Source of the DNA: Schistosoma haematobium | Lineage: Eukaryota > Platyhelminthes > Trematoda > Strigeidida > Schistosomatidae | Assembly: GCF_000699445.3 (NCBI RefSeq) | Contig: NC_067195.1 | Coordinates: 10,468,287 to 10,532,286, forward strand | Reading direction: 5' to 3' | DNA length: 64,000 bases | In this document: piece by piece, positions 10,935-24,357 of the stretch | How positions within the stretch are numbered: the stretch's first letter is position 1 | Layout: every line of letters begins with the position of its first letter | Made by a program: the position numbers and the translations under genes | Notes under the pieces: model-generated | What the model saw: only the letters and a program-made list of their open reading frames with translations | Told to the model about the DNA's origin: nothing | The model's database searches: none

Positions 10935-13900
10935 GTCGTAAAGCGAAATTTTGCATTTGGAGCGATAGAAACGTATCCCGAACATGCTTGCACTGTTGCT
11001 TAAGGTGGTCAGAAAATTGCGTTTTATCCGCACCTTCACCACGTAGAACTACATCAATTGGGTATTCTTAGTTAACAAGTGAATCTCTCGGTAGTAGGTC
11101 AACCCCTGAAAGTCAGACGGTGAGAGTTTTATTTCTAAAAACATATATAAATCTATCTGTACAAACAAAAGGATGCATATTGAAAAGGAAAAAGATGGGT
11201 TTCTACTAAATTTTATGAGCGAATTCCAAAATAACTACGTCTTCAAAGAGAAAGCTTCACATAAAGTTCATTACCATGCCGAGTACGAGACACGTGATAC
11301 AACGTAAATTTAACGAACTTATTCAAAGTTATCAATTCTACGTTAGTAAAATTCACAGAAGTCATATCAATTAAAAGGCTTAAACCTGACAAATGTATTC
11401 AAAAATGATAACATCTCGTCCACTTTTTTTCCAAACTGATTGTAATTACAATCTGATGAGATAACCGTGCACATTCACATTCCATTTCTCAAATTTTTAA
11501 AAAGAGATTTTGTTGTATTAACCAATAAAATTACCGTTATATTCTATATCTATCACTTTAAGTAGTTATAAAAAGATCCTGATGTTTTTCATATAATACC
11601 AAGCTATAAATTTAAAATAATTAAACATATTAGCTTGTATATAACGGATAAGGAAACAACTAAGTACAATGAATTCATCGTAATCTGTAAATAGGTGAGA
11701 TTATAATTTATAGACAACCTTTGAACGACTCTAAAGAGGCTTTGAGAATGTCTATCTACTGACTAGGGCTAAATGAGGTTTGTAAACCAGTGTGAGAAAT
11801 TCGAATTATGATTCACAGTTGATGTCTAAGGTTAGAAATTAGATTTAGGTTTTTCATCACGAACTGATGTAAGTTAAAATGCCAAGACTCTATTTAGCCA
11901 AGTAGACGAGTAAATTTCGCTCCAAAATCCAAGTCCTTTTATCGTAAATCTGATTGGTTCATCCATAAATTATACTCTCGCCTTTGGCAAATTCAGTTTT
12001 AAAACTGTACACTTATAAAAATATACTTTTATATAATAATAATAATAATCAATAATATATATGTAAATCATAATAATTTATTAGACACTATAATAATACC
12101 ACGAAATATGTTATTGTTATTTAGAAACTGAAAAACCTAGTTTTTAGTACTTGAATGTCATACCTTCAAAAAAAGAGGTTGTCAAATAAGATATCATAAA
12201 AGTTTGAAGCTGATATACAATGTAATTAGAAGGAGTAGATAAAACTAGAATAGATTGATTAAAATTAAACTATCAATAGAAAAGAAGATAAAGTTTATGG
12301 AAGTTGAAAGTTAAGATGAAAGTAGAAACAGAGTTCAAATAAATTTCATTTCTATATCTAATTATTCATTTTTTAAATGTATGAAAAAAAAATTCAGCAA
12401 TCTAAAGTAGTGTAGTAACTCTCTGTCTTAAGCATATTTCTACCTATTTCATAAATGACTTTGAACTCCGAATTCGTTATGCTTGAATAATAAATGTTCA
12501 TAAGGTTTCACATAATTCTATTTTCTACCCTTTTTAACTAAACGACTCTATTCGTATAGAACTTATGCTGAACTACTTATCTACCTAGCTGCATAGAAAG
12601 CAAATGTATTTATAAATGCATATAGAAATGATCAAATGAACAGCTTATTCTTTAGATTATAATAATAACAAGACAACTAGACAATACTCACCTCTTAAGA
12701 CATTTAAAGATCCTTTATCTTCAACTTATCTGAAACTTTGTCACATTTGAAATCAATATTCATGTATAACATTTTCTTTATTTTTTGGAAGTTTCAGCTT
12801 TATATTCCTATATTTTCTGTTTCTTTTTTTTTAATGATTTAACAAAGTAAATATGATAGACCACCCAAAAATAATTAAATATTGATCAGTAACTTGTAAC
12901 TATGGCAAATAAATTCATTCACACTCTTTAATATTCTATTTAATTATTTCTAAACAGGTAACTATTACCTATACTAGTAATCTGGTAATTTTTTTAAAAA
13001 TGGTATGATACATTACAATTCCGAATGATTTTTATATTTTCATATTTTTCTAACACACATGCACACACACACAAAATTACTGAACATCATAAAATGTAAA
13101 AAAGAATATTGTTTAACTACAAGTGAATGTCACTTTTCTTTTTACCATGTTGATTAACAAAACATAATTATAGTACATAAATCAATTATATAATTTAGTA
13201 AAAGAATTTTCATAATTATTGTAAGAGCATATGATTATTTCCTTTATTATATAATCAGAGAAAAATAAGATAAATCGATTCATATTGTTGTTATCATTTC
13301 AAAATATCACAAAAAGAGATTATTTAATGGCCTTGAATCTGACTTCAATTAGATCATGAAGCCTAGAGTAGTTTTTGTGGCTTAAGGGAGATGTACTTGA
13401 TCTTCTTTATTACAAAACTGTACGAAAGTATGATAACAATATCAATGCATATGAATATCAATTACAGTTGGTGGGACTGACTTGAATGTGATGAACAAGA
13501 GTGTATCTTTGAGAGACCAGCTCTAAACTCTATGCTCTGGTATATTGTGTGATGGGAATAGAATATTAATTGCAGTAATCGAATAATGTTTATGGGTAAT
13601 GAATGATGCAGAATGCAGTCATGCACGTGGACGTATAGATGAGATGATTGCAATCGTTACTAATCTCCTAGTAGAAATAAAGGCATCCACAGACATAATA
13701 GGAGGCAATATCGAAATGAAAAATGTATGGTGTGATAACATAAAAAATGACTTCAACTAAGTGAATGGGTGTAATATTAGGCCAAAAATGACATGGAAAA
13801 TATGGAACGATTTCACTTGGAGCAGGATAAATTTACGTTATTGAATTATAAAAATAGTGCAGTGAGTTTCGAGTGTCATAACGTGAATATAATGTTCATA

Positions 13901-14540
13901 AAACTATAATATGATGGTTAAGTGACGCAAGTGCGTAAATGTCATAATTTAATGTCAGTACGAACAACAATAATAATTCCGCATTAGGTGGTGATATGAC
14001 ATGAATGTGATAATGAGCATATGATAATTATTTGAATTATAATGGAACGATCTGTCGGATGGATACATGAGAAAAGTTGACATGAGGACAAAGTATCGAT
14101 AAGATAATACCATTCGAGCATGTCTGTGTCGTGCTGCATAGCCTTTGTTGACTGCGTCAGATTAGAGATTGGGCTGGCTTCGCTGAGTTTGTACATCAAA
14201 ATTATTTTTTTAAGCTTTATTCAATATTATATTTTTGGTACAATGTAGAATTTTCAGCACAAAGTATTTCAACAAGTTTCCGTTCCTTACTTTTTGGTTG
14301 ATCCTGACGGTAAATATTGAGTGGTCGGCAGCTAGATGTTAGCAGTCCTGCAAATGAACATCTGAATAATGTACATTATTTTCGCTGCATATTGCCAGTG
14401 ACCACATTATCTCTCATCGAGCTTTTTGTAACTTTGACAACGAAAAGTTGTACACTTTTCAGAAATGCACCAGGATAGGTTATGCGATTAACAGACATAA
14501 TGATATATTAAAACAAACAGAAATAGATAACTTTTTGAAA
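10935..14540. other. Repeat-poor AT-rich stretch
   Basis: Apart from short ATT and AC tracts (near 12035 and 13058) I see no element, exon or RNA gene. The first 170 bases (to about 11110) are less AT-rich and may belong to the LTR-like element before it. Open frames of 60-70 codons on the minus strand around 13.5 and 14.1 kb have no splice support or recognisable content. Confidence 0.5.
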
Positions 14541-14544
14541 TATC

Positions 14545-14745
14545 TAGATGGCAGAAACAGGTAGCCCAGATGCTCAAGCAGGCCGCCTAGAGTGTAGAAG
14601 TTTCTTCAACGACACAGATTGCTGTGTTAGGTTAGTCGGCGGCGGGCTCAATACTTTACTGGGGCCCTTCATTTTGACGTCAATTATTGATGGGCTCACC
14701 ACGTTTGTGTCCCGTTTGGTCTGGAGTCAGATAATCGGCCATTAA
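14545..14745. repeat. GC-rich fragment of unknown repeat
   Basis: Base composition changes sharply to balanced GC for about 200 bases and then returns. A 65-codon plus-strand frame covers it. I do not recognise the product, and the composition suggests a transposon remnant. Confidence 0.3.
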
Positions 14746-14967
14746 AGATCACTTAGTTACTTATATTCGATAGAGTATAAGTATTTAGAACAAATGTTTT
14801 GTGGGTAGAAATATAATCCAGGACGCTTTTCTTTTCCTATTTAAGACCTGACAATGGGATATATATGCATCTCAGTATCGATATTTATATTAATAACCGA
14901 ACCCGTTCAACAAATTAGTGGATATCTAGATTCAGTAATTTAATGAATAACTCATTGATGTTTAATG

Positions 14968-15062
14968 GAGTAAAATTCTGGGTTCAGATCTCAATGTGAA
15001 CGCTTGCATGGTGATCCAACCACATCTACTTGATGAGTCTCAAATAAAACAAAACGTCAGTT
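14968..15062 (+). mobile_element. Smα-like relic with decayed hammerhead
   Basis: B-box-like GGGTTCAGATC is followed by TTGATGA, a stem II relic and CAAAAC where CGAAAC is expected. Order and spacing match Smα, but every ribozyme strand carries changes. Confidence 0.5.
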
Positions 15063-18045
15063 TTTTTATTCCTCTGCTAACAATTATCCAAATTTAAATA
15101 AATGTTAGCTATAAACATTCGAGTATACAAATTGGTTATTTTTCACTTCAAACTGAACCATGGTTAGAGCTCGATTTAATTTGCTACATTAAGCAGTTCA
15201 TTGAATGCATTGTTACTTTATATATTCATCAGTCATAATTCAGTAGTTTACAACTTAATTTTATAGTTTTGTAGTGAAAGAGAACACAAGTAGGGACAAT
15301 CGAATGTAACTGAATACAACATTACAAAACATCTTAGTAAAACCTGACAATCATACAGTAAATACCTCATTTGCAAACTGTCAATCAATTATCTCAAACT
15401 TCACTGTTCCTTCTACAAAATGTTAATCAATCATTTCAGACTTCATTGTTCGTTCTTTTCCACATCAATTATTCTTTGTTCTCGTTCTCTTCCCTTAGAT
15501 CTTCTTAACCTTCTGCCTCTAGATATTTCGTCTTCGATTAATAATACATACTACTTATAACTGTCGAGATTAGTAGCACACATTACAGTTTTAATTTTAT
15601 TCGTATGAAAAATCACTTCTAAAAAGCAAAGAGGTTAATTTACATGAAAGGATAATTTTCATTAATAAATTTATCAGTTCATAAATGTTATGTTACGTAT
15701 CACATCAATTTGGTAGAGATCACATGTTAAGAGAAAAAGAATGACTTAACATGATTGGTTAAATGAGATTATTTATAGTATTTCAATCTTCTCTTTTAAA
15801 ATGTCCTAAATTCAGAATTAAAACTACATTTACACTGTACAGATTACTGATAAACAGATTCAACAAATCTTTGTACATCATAGCTTTGTGTGAATTGTTT
15901 TTTTAAAAAGATAATGTTAGTTATTTCTAGGAATAGATTATTTAAATGAACTGATATGGTATGATGATATGTATTGATTCAGTGACTGTAATCATAAACT
16001 TGAACTAGTCAGGATGGAAGTTACACTAAATCTGATGTTTATCAGTAAATATTGTTAGTTTTTATTGGCTGTGCTTCGTCAATCAATCACCTTTGTAATT
16101 GTTATTAAATAAATTTTAACGGTGTTTTAAATCAGAAGGCAATAAGAAGTGGCAACTATAGTTTATTAGCGGATAGCAAGGATAATAAAGGTATAAGCAC
16201 ATCGAGTGAATTTGAGGCAGAGAGGCGAATGTGTGTGTGTGTGTGAGCAAATACAGAGGCAAATTTAAAGTCAAATCGAATTTGAGCACGTAAAGGCAAA
16301 GCAAAAGCTAATAATAGGATTCGCATCCATAAATACATGGGGGAGAGAATAATTCATCAAGCGATATTCAAGCTATTAACATTTTAGCTAGAGTCTGTCA
16401 TATAATCAAGCGTGCACGTTTATACAAATCTGATAGTGATCATAATAGTACAAAGGAAGTTGCGAATTGTTACTATGCGAATAACATTGTCTGTTAAGTA
16501 AGTTAATAAAAGGGCTAAACCAAAATTAACCATAATCGAAATTGGTTGTAGGATAGTTACTACAATTTTCTGATGGTTATCAAGTACCTAACTCGGAACT
16601 ATTTACAATTTAACTTCATACCATGATTCACTATTATTTTCTTCAAAAATATCATGAGATATTACTAGTTTCTCATAAGTTATTATTTCAACAATGTTTA
16701 AGCTGACTTGTATGACATTTTCCATAGAAATTCTGTTTTATTTCTAAGATTATTACATGTCTTGCATAGAACTTTAATCCGAACACTTTGATAAGTAAAG
16801 TAACGTATAAATCAGTGCCGAAATTTCTATTTGAGCTCAAATGTTGGCAAAAGATTCAGCTAATATTTGTCTGCTTAACGTGATTTTATGTTCGCGTTAA
16901 AAATAACTCTTATTTCCTGACTAGAATTATTCAAAATTTAGTGTTCGGTTTTCCCTTTGATCTCCCTCTGAATTAAAGTTGGTGATACATCAAAATATGG
17001 TTTCGAGGTGTTCATTGTTACTTATGGCTGTACAAAGATCAAAATAACGTCATGGTCCGAGAGATATTGTACATCTAATGTTAAATTCTTTACTGAAATG
17101 ACTACAATTGTCATGTATTTTGTGGAGAGATTCAAAACCATTATTTATTAATAAATTTGTAACACCCATCATGCAAACATTTATAAAGTACATGAACATG
17201 AAATAATTTACTTATCTTGGGCATCTCTTAATGGTTAACGGCATCCTGGGACCGCTATAACTGTTTAATAGGATTTTTCAGGTATGGGAGATAGAAGTAT
17301 CTGTTCAGGTGAGCTTCATTATTTAGTGATTTGCTCCATACTATATCATAAGTGTGAAATGGGTGGGACGTGCGTTCCCAATGGTAGTCAGTCGCTTACC
17401 TAGGCGTACTGTGGTATCTAGAAAAGAAGTAATTGGAAAACGACTAGGAATGAGGAAGTAAAATGACTTGGGATCAGTTGATAAATCACTGAATATCCAT
17501 CAAAACAGAAATAAGAAATCCAAACCTCCTGAATTACGTCACAAGATGATGTTTGGAAATTATATGTAAAATGTCTTAAATCAGCCACAGTGGTAAAGAT
17601 GCGTACTTTTTCAATTTTGTTCTAAAAGTTAAATACTTCATTACTCCGTCGTTTTTATTTCTCGATTTTTTTATTGACGTTTTAAATTGTATCAATTATA
17701 AGTAATTTACCATCATTAAATTTGTTATTATTTTATTTCAGTCTCTGTACAAACAGTACTCTTGGTAATCGATCTAAAAACTTTGTTTACTGTCCAAATT
17801 CAACATGTCTTATCGATCAATAATTTGACAAATGTACCTAATCTCCCAAACTACATCACTGCGTGTCCATTTTGACGTCACAAAACGTTGTTAGTTTTTA
17901 CCTAGTAAATGTGATATTTTATATTGCTTGTCATAAAAAATGTAACCATCAAAATACATCCAATTTATTTAGGCTCTCTCACAAGATTGTTTGTAAACTG
18001 AACCTACACTTGTATCAGGTAAACATGTCCGTCACATCAGTGTCA
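15063..18045. other. Repeat-poor AT-rich stretch
   Basis: A (TG)n tract lies at about 16230-16244. No exon or element is recognised. The segment 17230-17420 is less AT-rich and could be an unclassified repeat. Confidence 0.45.
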
Positions 18046-18048
18046 CAG

Positions 18049-18077
<29 letters not shown>
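18049..18077. repeat. (TA)n microsatellite
   Basis: Pure alternating TA tract. Confidence 0.95.
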
Positions 18078-18079
<2 letters not shown>

Positions 18080-18167
18080 TTCATCTTTGTTTAAAATTTG
18101 GAAAGCGTTAAATTTTATAATAATCTAAGGTAACACTATTTATTTAGCTTAGTCAGTAGGTTTACTT

Positions 18168-18325
18168 ACTTAATTAATTACTTACGCATGTGAACCCTAA
18201 TGTAGAATAGCCCGACGACCAGCATTCTCCACCACACTCTGTCCTGGACCTTCCTTCCTAGTTCTATTCAATTTTTGTTCATTCTTCTCATGTGTTATTT
18301 GGTCTCCCTCTTTTCCTTTATTATT
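18168..18325 (-). mobile_element. RTE-like 3' terminal fragment
   Basis: Starts with the TTAC-type tail repeats and continues with the complement of the final 120 or so bases of the RTE-like element (compare 5130-5250). It is cut off early and no coding block remains. Confidence 0.75.
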
Positions 18326-18477
18326 ATTATTACTAAAAACCGTTCAGTCAATATAACCTAGTGTACATAATCTGTTATTAACTTACATAGAACACATTTA
18401 TGAGCAGAAAACAGTTGTAGCATATTAGACAAAATGTTTAAAGGTATTTTTTTATTAGCATGGGATTGTTGAGATTA

Positions 18478-18645
18478 TTATGTTTTTGATTGAGATCATG
18501 AATCGATTGACGTTAGACCACCACTGAAAACCTGGAAGCAGTGGACGGCCGTTTCGTCCAATTTTGAGAGTCCTCAGCATTGTGCCTCCACGATCCCACT
18601 TGCGGGATTCGAATCCAGGTCCTTTGGTCTCGCGCGCGACTTTAC
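18478..18645 (-). mobile_element. HH-SINE copy, ribozyme with altered stem II
   Basis: Minus-strand copy from box B to tail. Core strands CTGAGGA and GAA, ACGGCCGT and the cleavage C are present. Stem II and stem I each carry mismatches. It belongs to the tail variant shared with 63384-63535. Confidence 0.8.
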
Positions 18646-19034
18646 CTCTAAATAGCAATAAAATACCTAAATTTCACTGCAATTGGAGATAATATGATTG
18701 TACCAGATTATGAGAAACAATTTAGTTTAAATATATATTCAATATACAGTTAAAGGTTTAGGTTGAACGTAATAACTTGAAAGCGAATTCGAGCTAAAAT
18801 ACTTAATTCGAGCAAATCTTTTCGATATTTTTTATTCAGATTTACATTACTGTATTGTATAATGATTTCCATTGTTAGTCAACAAGTCTTAGTAAAAGAT
18901 CAATGACTTTTAAAGCCCAGAAAATGTATATTAAGCAGAACTGAATCTATAAAAATAGTAAAAAGGTTAATGGATGATCAAATTATTGGAAACATATCGT
19001 ACTAAATTCATTGTGTATTGTTTGTTTGAATTTT

Positions 19035-19215
19035 CCAATTGATGTTTAGCACTGCACTCTCATTGGCATATGTACATACTGTACGGATTGCCTCGGTTTT
19101 ACCATAAGTCACAAGCATTATAAGCATAGATAGATGGTGGCTAGCAGTGGAATCCAGTTTGACGCGCGTTTCGTCCTATTTAGGACTCGTCAACTGTATA
19201 TACCTAGTGTACAAA
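19035..19215 (-). mobile_element. Smα element copy, nearly intact hammerhead
   Basis: On the minus strand the ribozyme reads TTGACGA (C3 changed to T), a perfect stem II, GAA, ACGCGCGT and C, then three extra A residues before the conserved CTGGATTCCA. The 3' flank to about 19035 matches the Smα tail seen at 26.2 and 44.0 kb. Smα is the schistosome satellite/SINE whose RNA self-cleaves through this ribozyme. One core base is wrong here, so activity is doubtful. Nothing is recognised from 19216 to 20294. Confidence 0.85.
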
Positions 19216-20294
19216 TATATTACACAATTCTGATTAACTACACTTTCTCAGTGCTTTATTTAATTTTGTCAAATGGTCTTTTTTGCATATAATTTCACTA
19301 GGTTATTATTAAATCAGTAACAATACAATGGTTTTGATTATCTTGTGATAGCGTATCAAAAGCATTTTGTTGACAGAATCTTCAAAGGTCTAGCTATCAA
19401 ATTACAAGAAATGTAGTCCCTAAATAATTTTCCGGAAATTTGTGTAATGAGATTATGCTCAACGTATTCGGTGTATTTTATCGGACACCTATTTGTCCGT
19501 TTGTTTAATGGTCGATTGTTGCATAACAAAATGCCATTTTCACTAAAGATTCCAGTTTAAGCGTCTGGAGTTACATCTATTTCTTGTGAACACATTAGTG
19601 TAGCTCTGTCAAACAGGCTGATCGAAAAAATCGATTTGATAAACACTTAAGGTTGAAATGAAGTTCATAAAGAGAATTCCATTCAAATATCTAGCAACCA
19701 TACACTAAAATGGATAGAAATATGCCCGAAAATACTAGATACAGTATAAAGCATATTAAACAATGTTAGGAATAACTTCAGTTGTGATATTCTTTTATTC
19801 TTTTTGAATAAATTTCTTGTTTTGATTCTTGAAAGTCGACGAATAATTTGTAAACGTTACACCATTCGTGTCCGTCCGACAAATCGCTCATAATCTTAAA
19901 GCCCATAGATTTACAAAAACGAAGAAGGAGAGAGGTTTCAAGTAAATAAAATAAAAAGGGCATAAAAATATGTTATCCCATCTAACTATAAGTGCCTTTT
20001 ATTTAAATTTGGACCAAAGTGATTTGAGTTTCAAAACAATTTCAGGTGAAGGCCAAGTTAAATACCATCTTATGTTTTCTCTTATTCACTGATTTACGAA
20101 AGCAAAAATTACAATTTGTTTTTTCATCAGTTCGAAGCATTTACATATATTCAGGTCATAAAGTTTAACATTACACTGTTGATGATTTTATCAAAATGAC
20201 ATTCAATATAACTATATTGTTGTAAAGGTTTAAAATCTGTAGTTTCTAGGACTAATAGTATTAACTAAAATTAGGAGCGTAAACCAATACTTTT

Positions 20295-20480
20295 CGATAC
20301 AGTGATCTAAAGGTTAAGCTCTCACTGTGAAACCTAAAGGTCTTGGTTTCGATCCTTGATGGGGCTATGGACAGACTACCGAAATGTTTCCTTTTAAAAC
20401 GAAACAGCTATTTAGTGTTTCCTGATTAACACTCACTTAACTGAGATCAATCGGTAGTATAAACCACTGAAACTTAAGTA
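20295..20480 (+). mobile_element. Third tRNA-headed SINE family (family D), hammerhead relic
   Basis: A-box-like AGTGATCTAAAGGTTAAG and B-box-like GGTTTCGATCC (20345-20355) are followed by CTACCGA (20376), a possible 4 bp stem II GTTT/AAAC, GAA at 20401-20403, ACAGCTAT and then TTAGTG where a cleaved strand CCAGTG would be expected. The plan is that of HH-SINE but the head and tail are unrelated. The first core strand is decayed. Bases 20481-20985 show nothing. Confidence 0.55.
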
Positions 20481-20985
20481 ATTGCATTCGCTGACTGTTT
20501 GCAGTCCATTTACTATTTATTTTACCTTATTATAGCACAGTTGAACCCTCTTTAAGTAAATATACACAACTTTATATACTTAATATAACATTTCTGAATG
20601 TGATTCTGTCTTATTTATTTATGTTCTAATGCATCATCTTTTAATGTATCTATGTACCTGATTAGTTGCCATGACTAAAAATGTAAAATTGAATATTTAA
20701 CCATTAATTTTGATTTATTTCTATATTGAAAAGCTAGAGTAGAAAGAATGAATATATATACAGATTTTGAACAATTTTAGAAGTCTAAACGTTTGTTTTA
20801 AAAGTAATTTTAAATATCTTACAGTTTACTAATTCCAATAAAAGCACATGTTCCATTTTATTCTCCTACAGTTATATCGTATGATGTATAATTTCAAGTC
20901 AAGCTTTCAGTAATAAATCTTCATCTGGTTTCATTTTTTTGGAATTTATTTTGTTGTGTTGAGTCACATCACTTTGACGGTTTTT

Positions 20986-22250
20986 ACTTTACTTCCATCG
21001 CCTGTTACTCCCAGTGGAGAATAGACCACTGATCAGCTTTCTCCAACACACTCTGTCCTGAACCTTACTTTCTAGTTCTATCCAATTATTGTTCATTCTC
21101 CTCATATCTGTCTCTATTTCTCGGCATAAGGTGTTCTTTGGTCTTCCTATCCTTATTCGGTCTTGAGGATTCCGAGTGAGAGGTGACCCCGTGATACAGT
21201 TCGGTGCTTTCCTCAATGTGTGTCCTATCCACTTCCACCACTTCTTCCTCATTCCTTCCTCCTCTTGAATCTCGTTTGTTCTCTCCCACAATAGGTTGTT
21301 GCTGATAATGTCTTACCAAAGGAACACAAGTATTTTGTGTAGACAATTGTTGATAAACACTTGTATCTTCTGGATGATGGGTTTCGTAGTTGTCCAAGTT
21401 TCCGTTCCATACAGTAGAATTGTTTTGATATTTGTATTGGAAATTCCGACATTGATGTTGGTTGACAGACAGTTGTTTTGAGTTCCAAATGTTCTGCAGT
21501 TGCAGATATATGCTGCTCTTGCATTGTCGATCCGCACGTTCACATCTACATCAGACCCACCATGTTCATCAATGATGCTGCTCACATATGTGAGGGTTTT
21601 TATATCCTCCAAAGCTTCTCCGTCAATTGTGACTTGATTGGTGCATGTTGTGTTGTATTGGAGAATCTTACTTTTCCCTTTGTGTATGTTGAGATCTACT
21701 GATGGTGAGGCTGCTGCTACACTGGTCGTGTTCTCCTGCATTTGTTGTTGTGTGTTCGATAGGAGGGTCAGATCATCTGCGAAGTCTAGATCATCCAGCC
21801 GCATCCTAGCTGTCCACTGTATCGCATGCTTCTCCCCAGATGTTGACGTCTTCATGATTCAGTCAATCATCAGGAGAAAGAGAAAGTAAGAGAGAGTAAG
21901 CCACCTTGCCTGACACCAGTCTTTACTTCGAACGAGTATGTGAGCTGTTCTGCATGCACGATTTTTCAGTTTAATCCAATATAGGAATTTCGTATGATAT
22001 TGACTATCTTCTGAGGCACACCATAGTGTCGAAGAAGCCTCCATAGTGTTGTTCTGTTCACGCTATCAAATGCTTTTTGGTAGTCAATGAAGTTGATGGA
22101 GAGTAATGAATTCCATTCAATTGATTGTTCCACAATGTTCAGTAGTGTTGCGGTTTGGTCGGTACATGATCGATCCTTACGTAATCCAGCCTGTTGACAT
22201 TTTGACAGTGGTATCATCGATATCAGCCACAACAGTTTGTAATCACTTCT
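20986..22250 (-). mobile_element. RTE-like retrotransposon 3' fragment (copy 2)
   Basis: Longest of the near-identical RTE-like copies. The extra 5' part (22137-22250) encodes QQAGLRKDRSCTDQ and FIDYQKAFDSVNRTTLWRLLRHYG, reverse transcriptase motifs before the catalytic FADD. The same stop after IRNSYIGLN and the same frameshifts occur as in copies 1 and 3. One base change gives DDLTLL for DDLALL. The 3' tail repeats seen in copy 1 are nearly absent. The element cannot make polymerase. Confidence 0.9.
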
Positions 22251-22566
22251 TATAAGTTGTAGTTAACAAAAATAGGGCAAATCGTGAAAGTATGTGTGTT
22301 TCACACATCGACTCATAAACTATGTACTGAAAGTAAGAAGAGTATCATCTATTTCAAAAATGTATCTCAATAGTGTTTTTAGAATAAATGTGAGAAATCA
22401 ATTGGAATTCTGAATTATAAGTTGAACATCTTTGTTTAATATATCTATTGACAGTTTAGAAAATTCAAAGTGAATGTAAACAACGAAATTATAACAAAAA
22501 TAAATTACTATATAATTTCTAAAAAAATTTCTTCAATCTTAATTAAAAGTTAGTAATTCTAATTCA

Positions 22567-22800
22567 ATTGCAAATCTTGGTGTTTCAGAGTGAATATCAA
22601 CTCTGAGATTCAGGTACACTCAGTTGACGAGTCCTAAATAGGAAAAAACGTGTGTTAAAGTGGATTCCACTGGTAGCCATTATCCATCTTTGCTTCTAAA
22701 GATTGTGACTTAAGGTAATGTTGAGACAATCCGCACAGGATGCATATATGTTAACATGAGACTGATCAATTACAGTCCTAAATAACAATGGGAAGATACA
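22567..22800 (+). mobile_element. Smα element copy, inactive hammerhead
   Basis: Starts just before the GAGTGAATATCAACTCTGAG-type segment and runs through the ribozyme to the Smα tail. C3 of the core is T and the CGAAAC strand reads AAAAAC, so it cannot cleave. Stem III and the cleavage base are changed too. Confidence 0.8.
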
Positions 22801-23639
22801 AGTAAACAATATCAAGTGAAATCTTGGTATGGTTGATCTGTTTGAATACTATAAAATGTTAAAGGAATTCATTAGTTTTTCAGATTTATTAAGAAAGTAA
22901 AATATATAAATATATATGAATATTTAGAGTATTTGCAGATTAGGATATGGATGTTTGTAGTCTTTCAGTCTTTGAGTTGGATATGTTCGGTTGTGAAACT
23001 TTCATCGTTCAGCTGAACAACATCATTGTTAAGTATATCAGTGATTTCATTAAAACTCAACAATATCCACAACTCCTTACTGAATTTTAATTCCATGGTA
23101 CATTTCTCTGTATTGACAAATCTATTGAGACTCCAATGTAATACTCAAATATTCAAACATTTGATTATTCCATACGATAACATCAAAAAAGTCAATTACT
23201 ACTAGGTTAGGTAAATCAGTATGTTTAGTTTATTGCATAATTAAATGAAATTAGTCTTTACATACTTAATAAAGCCAACAACAACAAAAAATTCATTGTT
23301 TAGATTAGAATAGTAATTTCACATTATGCTTATGTCATATTTTCGTCAGAATATCGAAAATAGAAGAATTTAAATGTCACCTATATGTAAATCCGTAGCT
23401 CAGCAGATATCTGAGCAAATTATTACAGAAATATTCCGTAAATTAACAAAGTAAATATACCTTAAATAGTTACAAGTTCATAGAGATCGATCGAATTAGA
23501 ATGACTATTGTGTTTTTCAATTGTGTTGTTAGTTTACACTTGATGAGGTGTGCACATAAATAAACTAAAGAATATTCTACTAATATTTGACATAATCATT
23601 TTTACATATTAGTGTAGGGATATAAAAATAATTGTAAAC

Positions 23640-23800
23640 CATTATGAATAACATTACAATGTCGGTTAGGGTTTTTTTAGCGAGTTATTTTTCTATGGGA
23701 TGGGTTCGCTAACCCCGTACCCAACCCTCTTCCTTTATCCGGGCTTGGGACCGGCAGCAGCTCCAGAGGAGCTCCAGGCGGCTAATGACCTATTGAACAC
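23640..23800 (+). repeat. GC-rich retroelement-like fragment
   Basis: About 150 bases of balanced composition containing GGGCTTGGGACCGGCAG and a CTCCAGGCGG block, which I associate with dispersed schistosome repeats. A 61-codon frame over it (23700-23885) is probably incidental. No domain is recognised. Confidence 0.35.
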
Positions 23801-24357
23801 ATATATTAGAAAAAAGCTGATATTCAAGTACATTTACATTATTGACAGGGTTATTGACGATGAATATGTAATGATGCCAAGTTAATTCATAAAAACAATT
23901 CCCAGAATTATTTTAAAATATACTGAAGATTTAAGCGTATAAACTGAAGTTTTAGTAACCCAAACCGTATAAATTGATGTAACAGTGAATAATTCAAAAT
24001 AGCGTATAAAAATACAAAATAATATCTACAGCCTTTCATTTTCATATCCCTATCATATAGTTTGGTTATTATAAATGTTTTACAGTAGAAATGATATCCT
24101 AATTAAGTAATAGCTAATGTAACCCTTCAACTGTAATATCTGAAGGTCCTGGATCCGTTTTCATATTGAGTCTGGTATGTGTACGGCTTAAAAGTTGTAA
24201 ATTAAAATGAAAAAAATGAAACCAATTGATGTTTACTGGTATCTAATTGTTGATTAGGTGTTGTTAGTCCAAATTAAATAAAGTTTTCATAATCTGAATA
24301 AATAATTCAATTTTAAACAATTGGAGACATGATTCAAATATTTTGAAAATATTTTCA

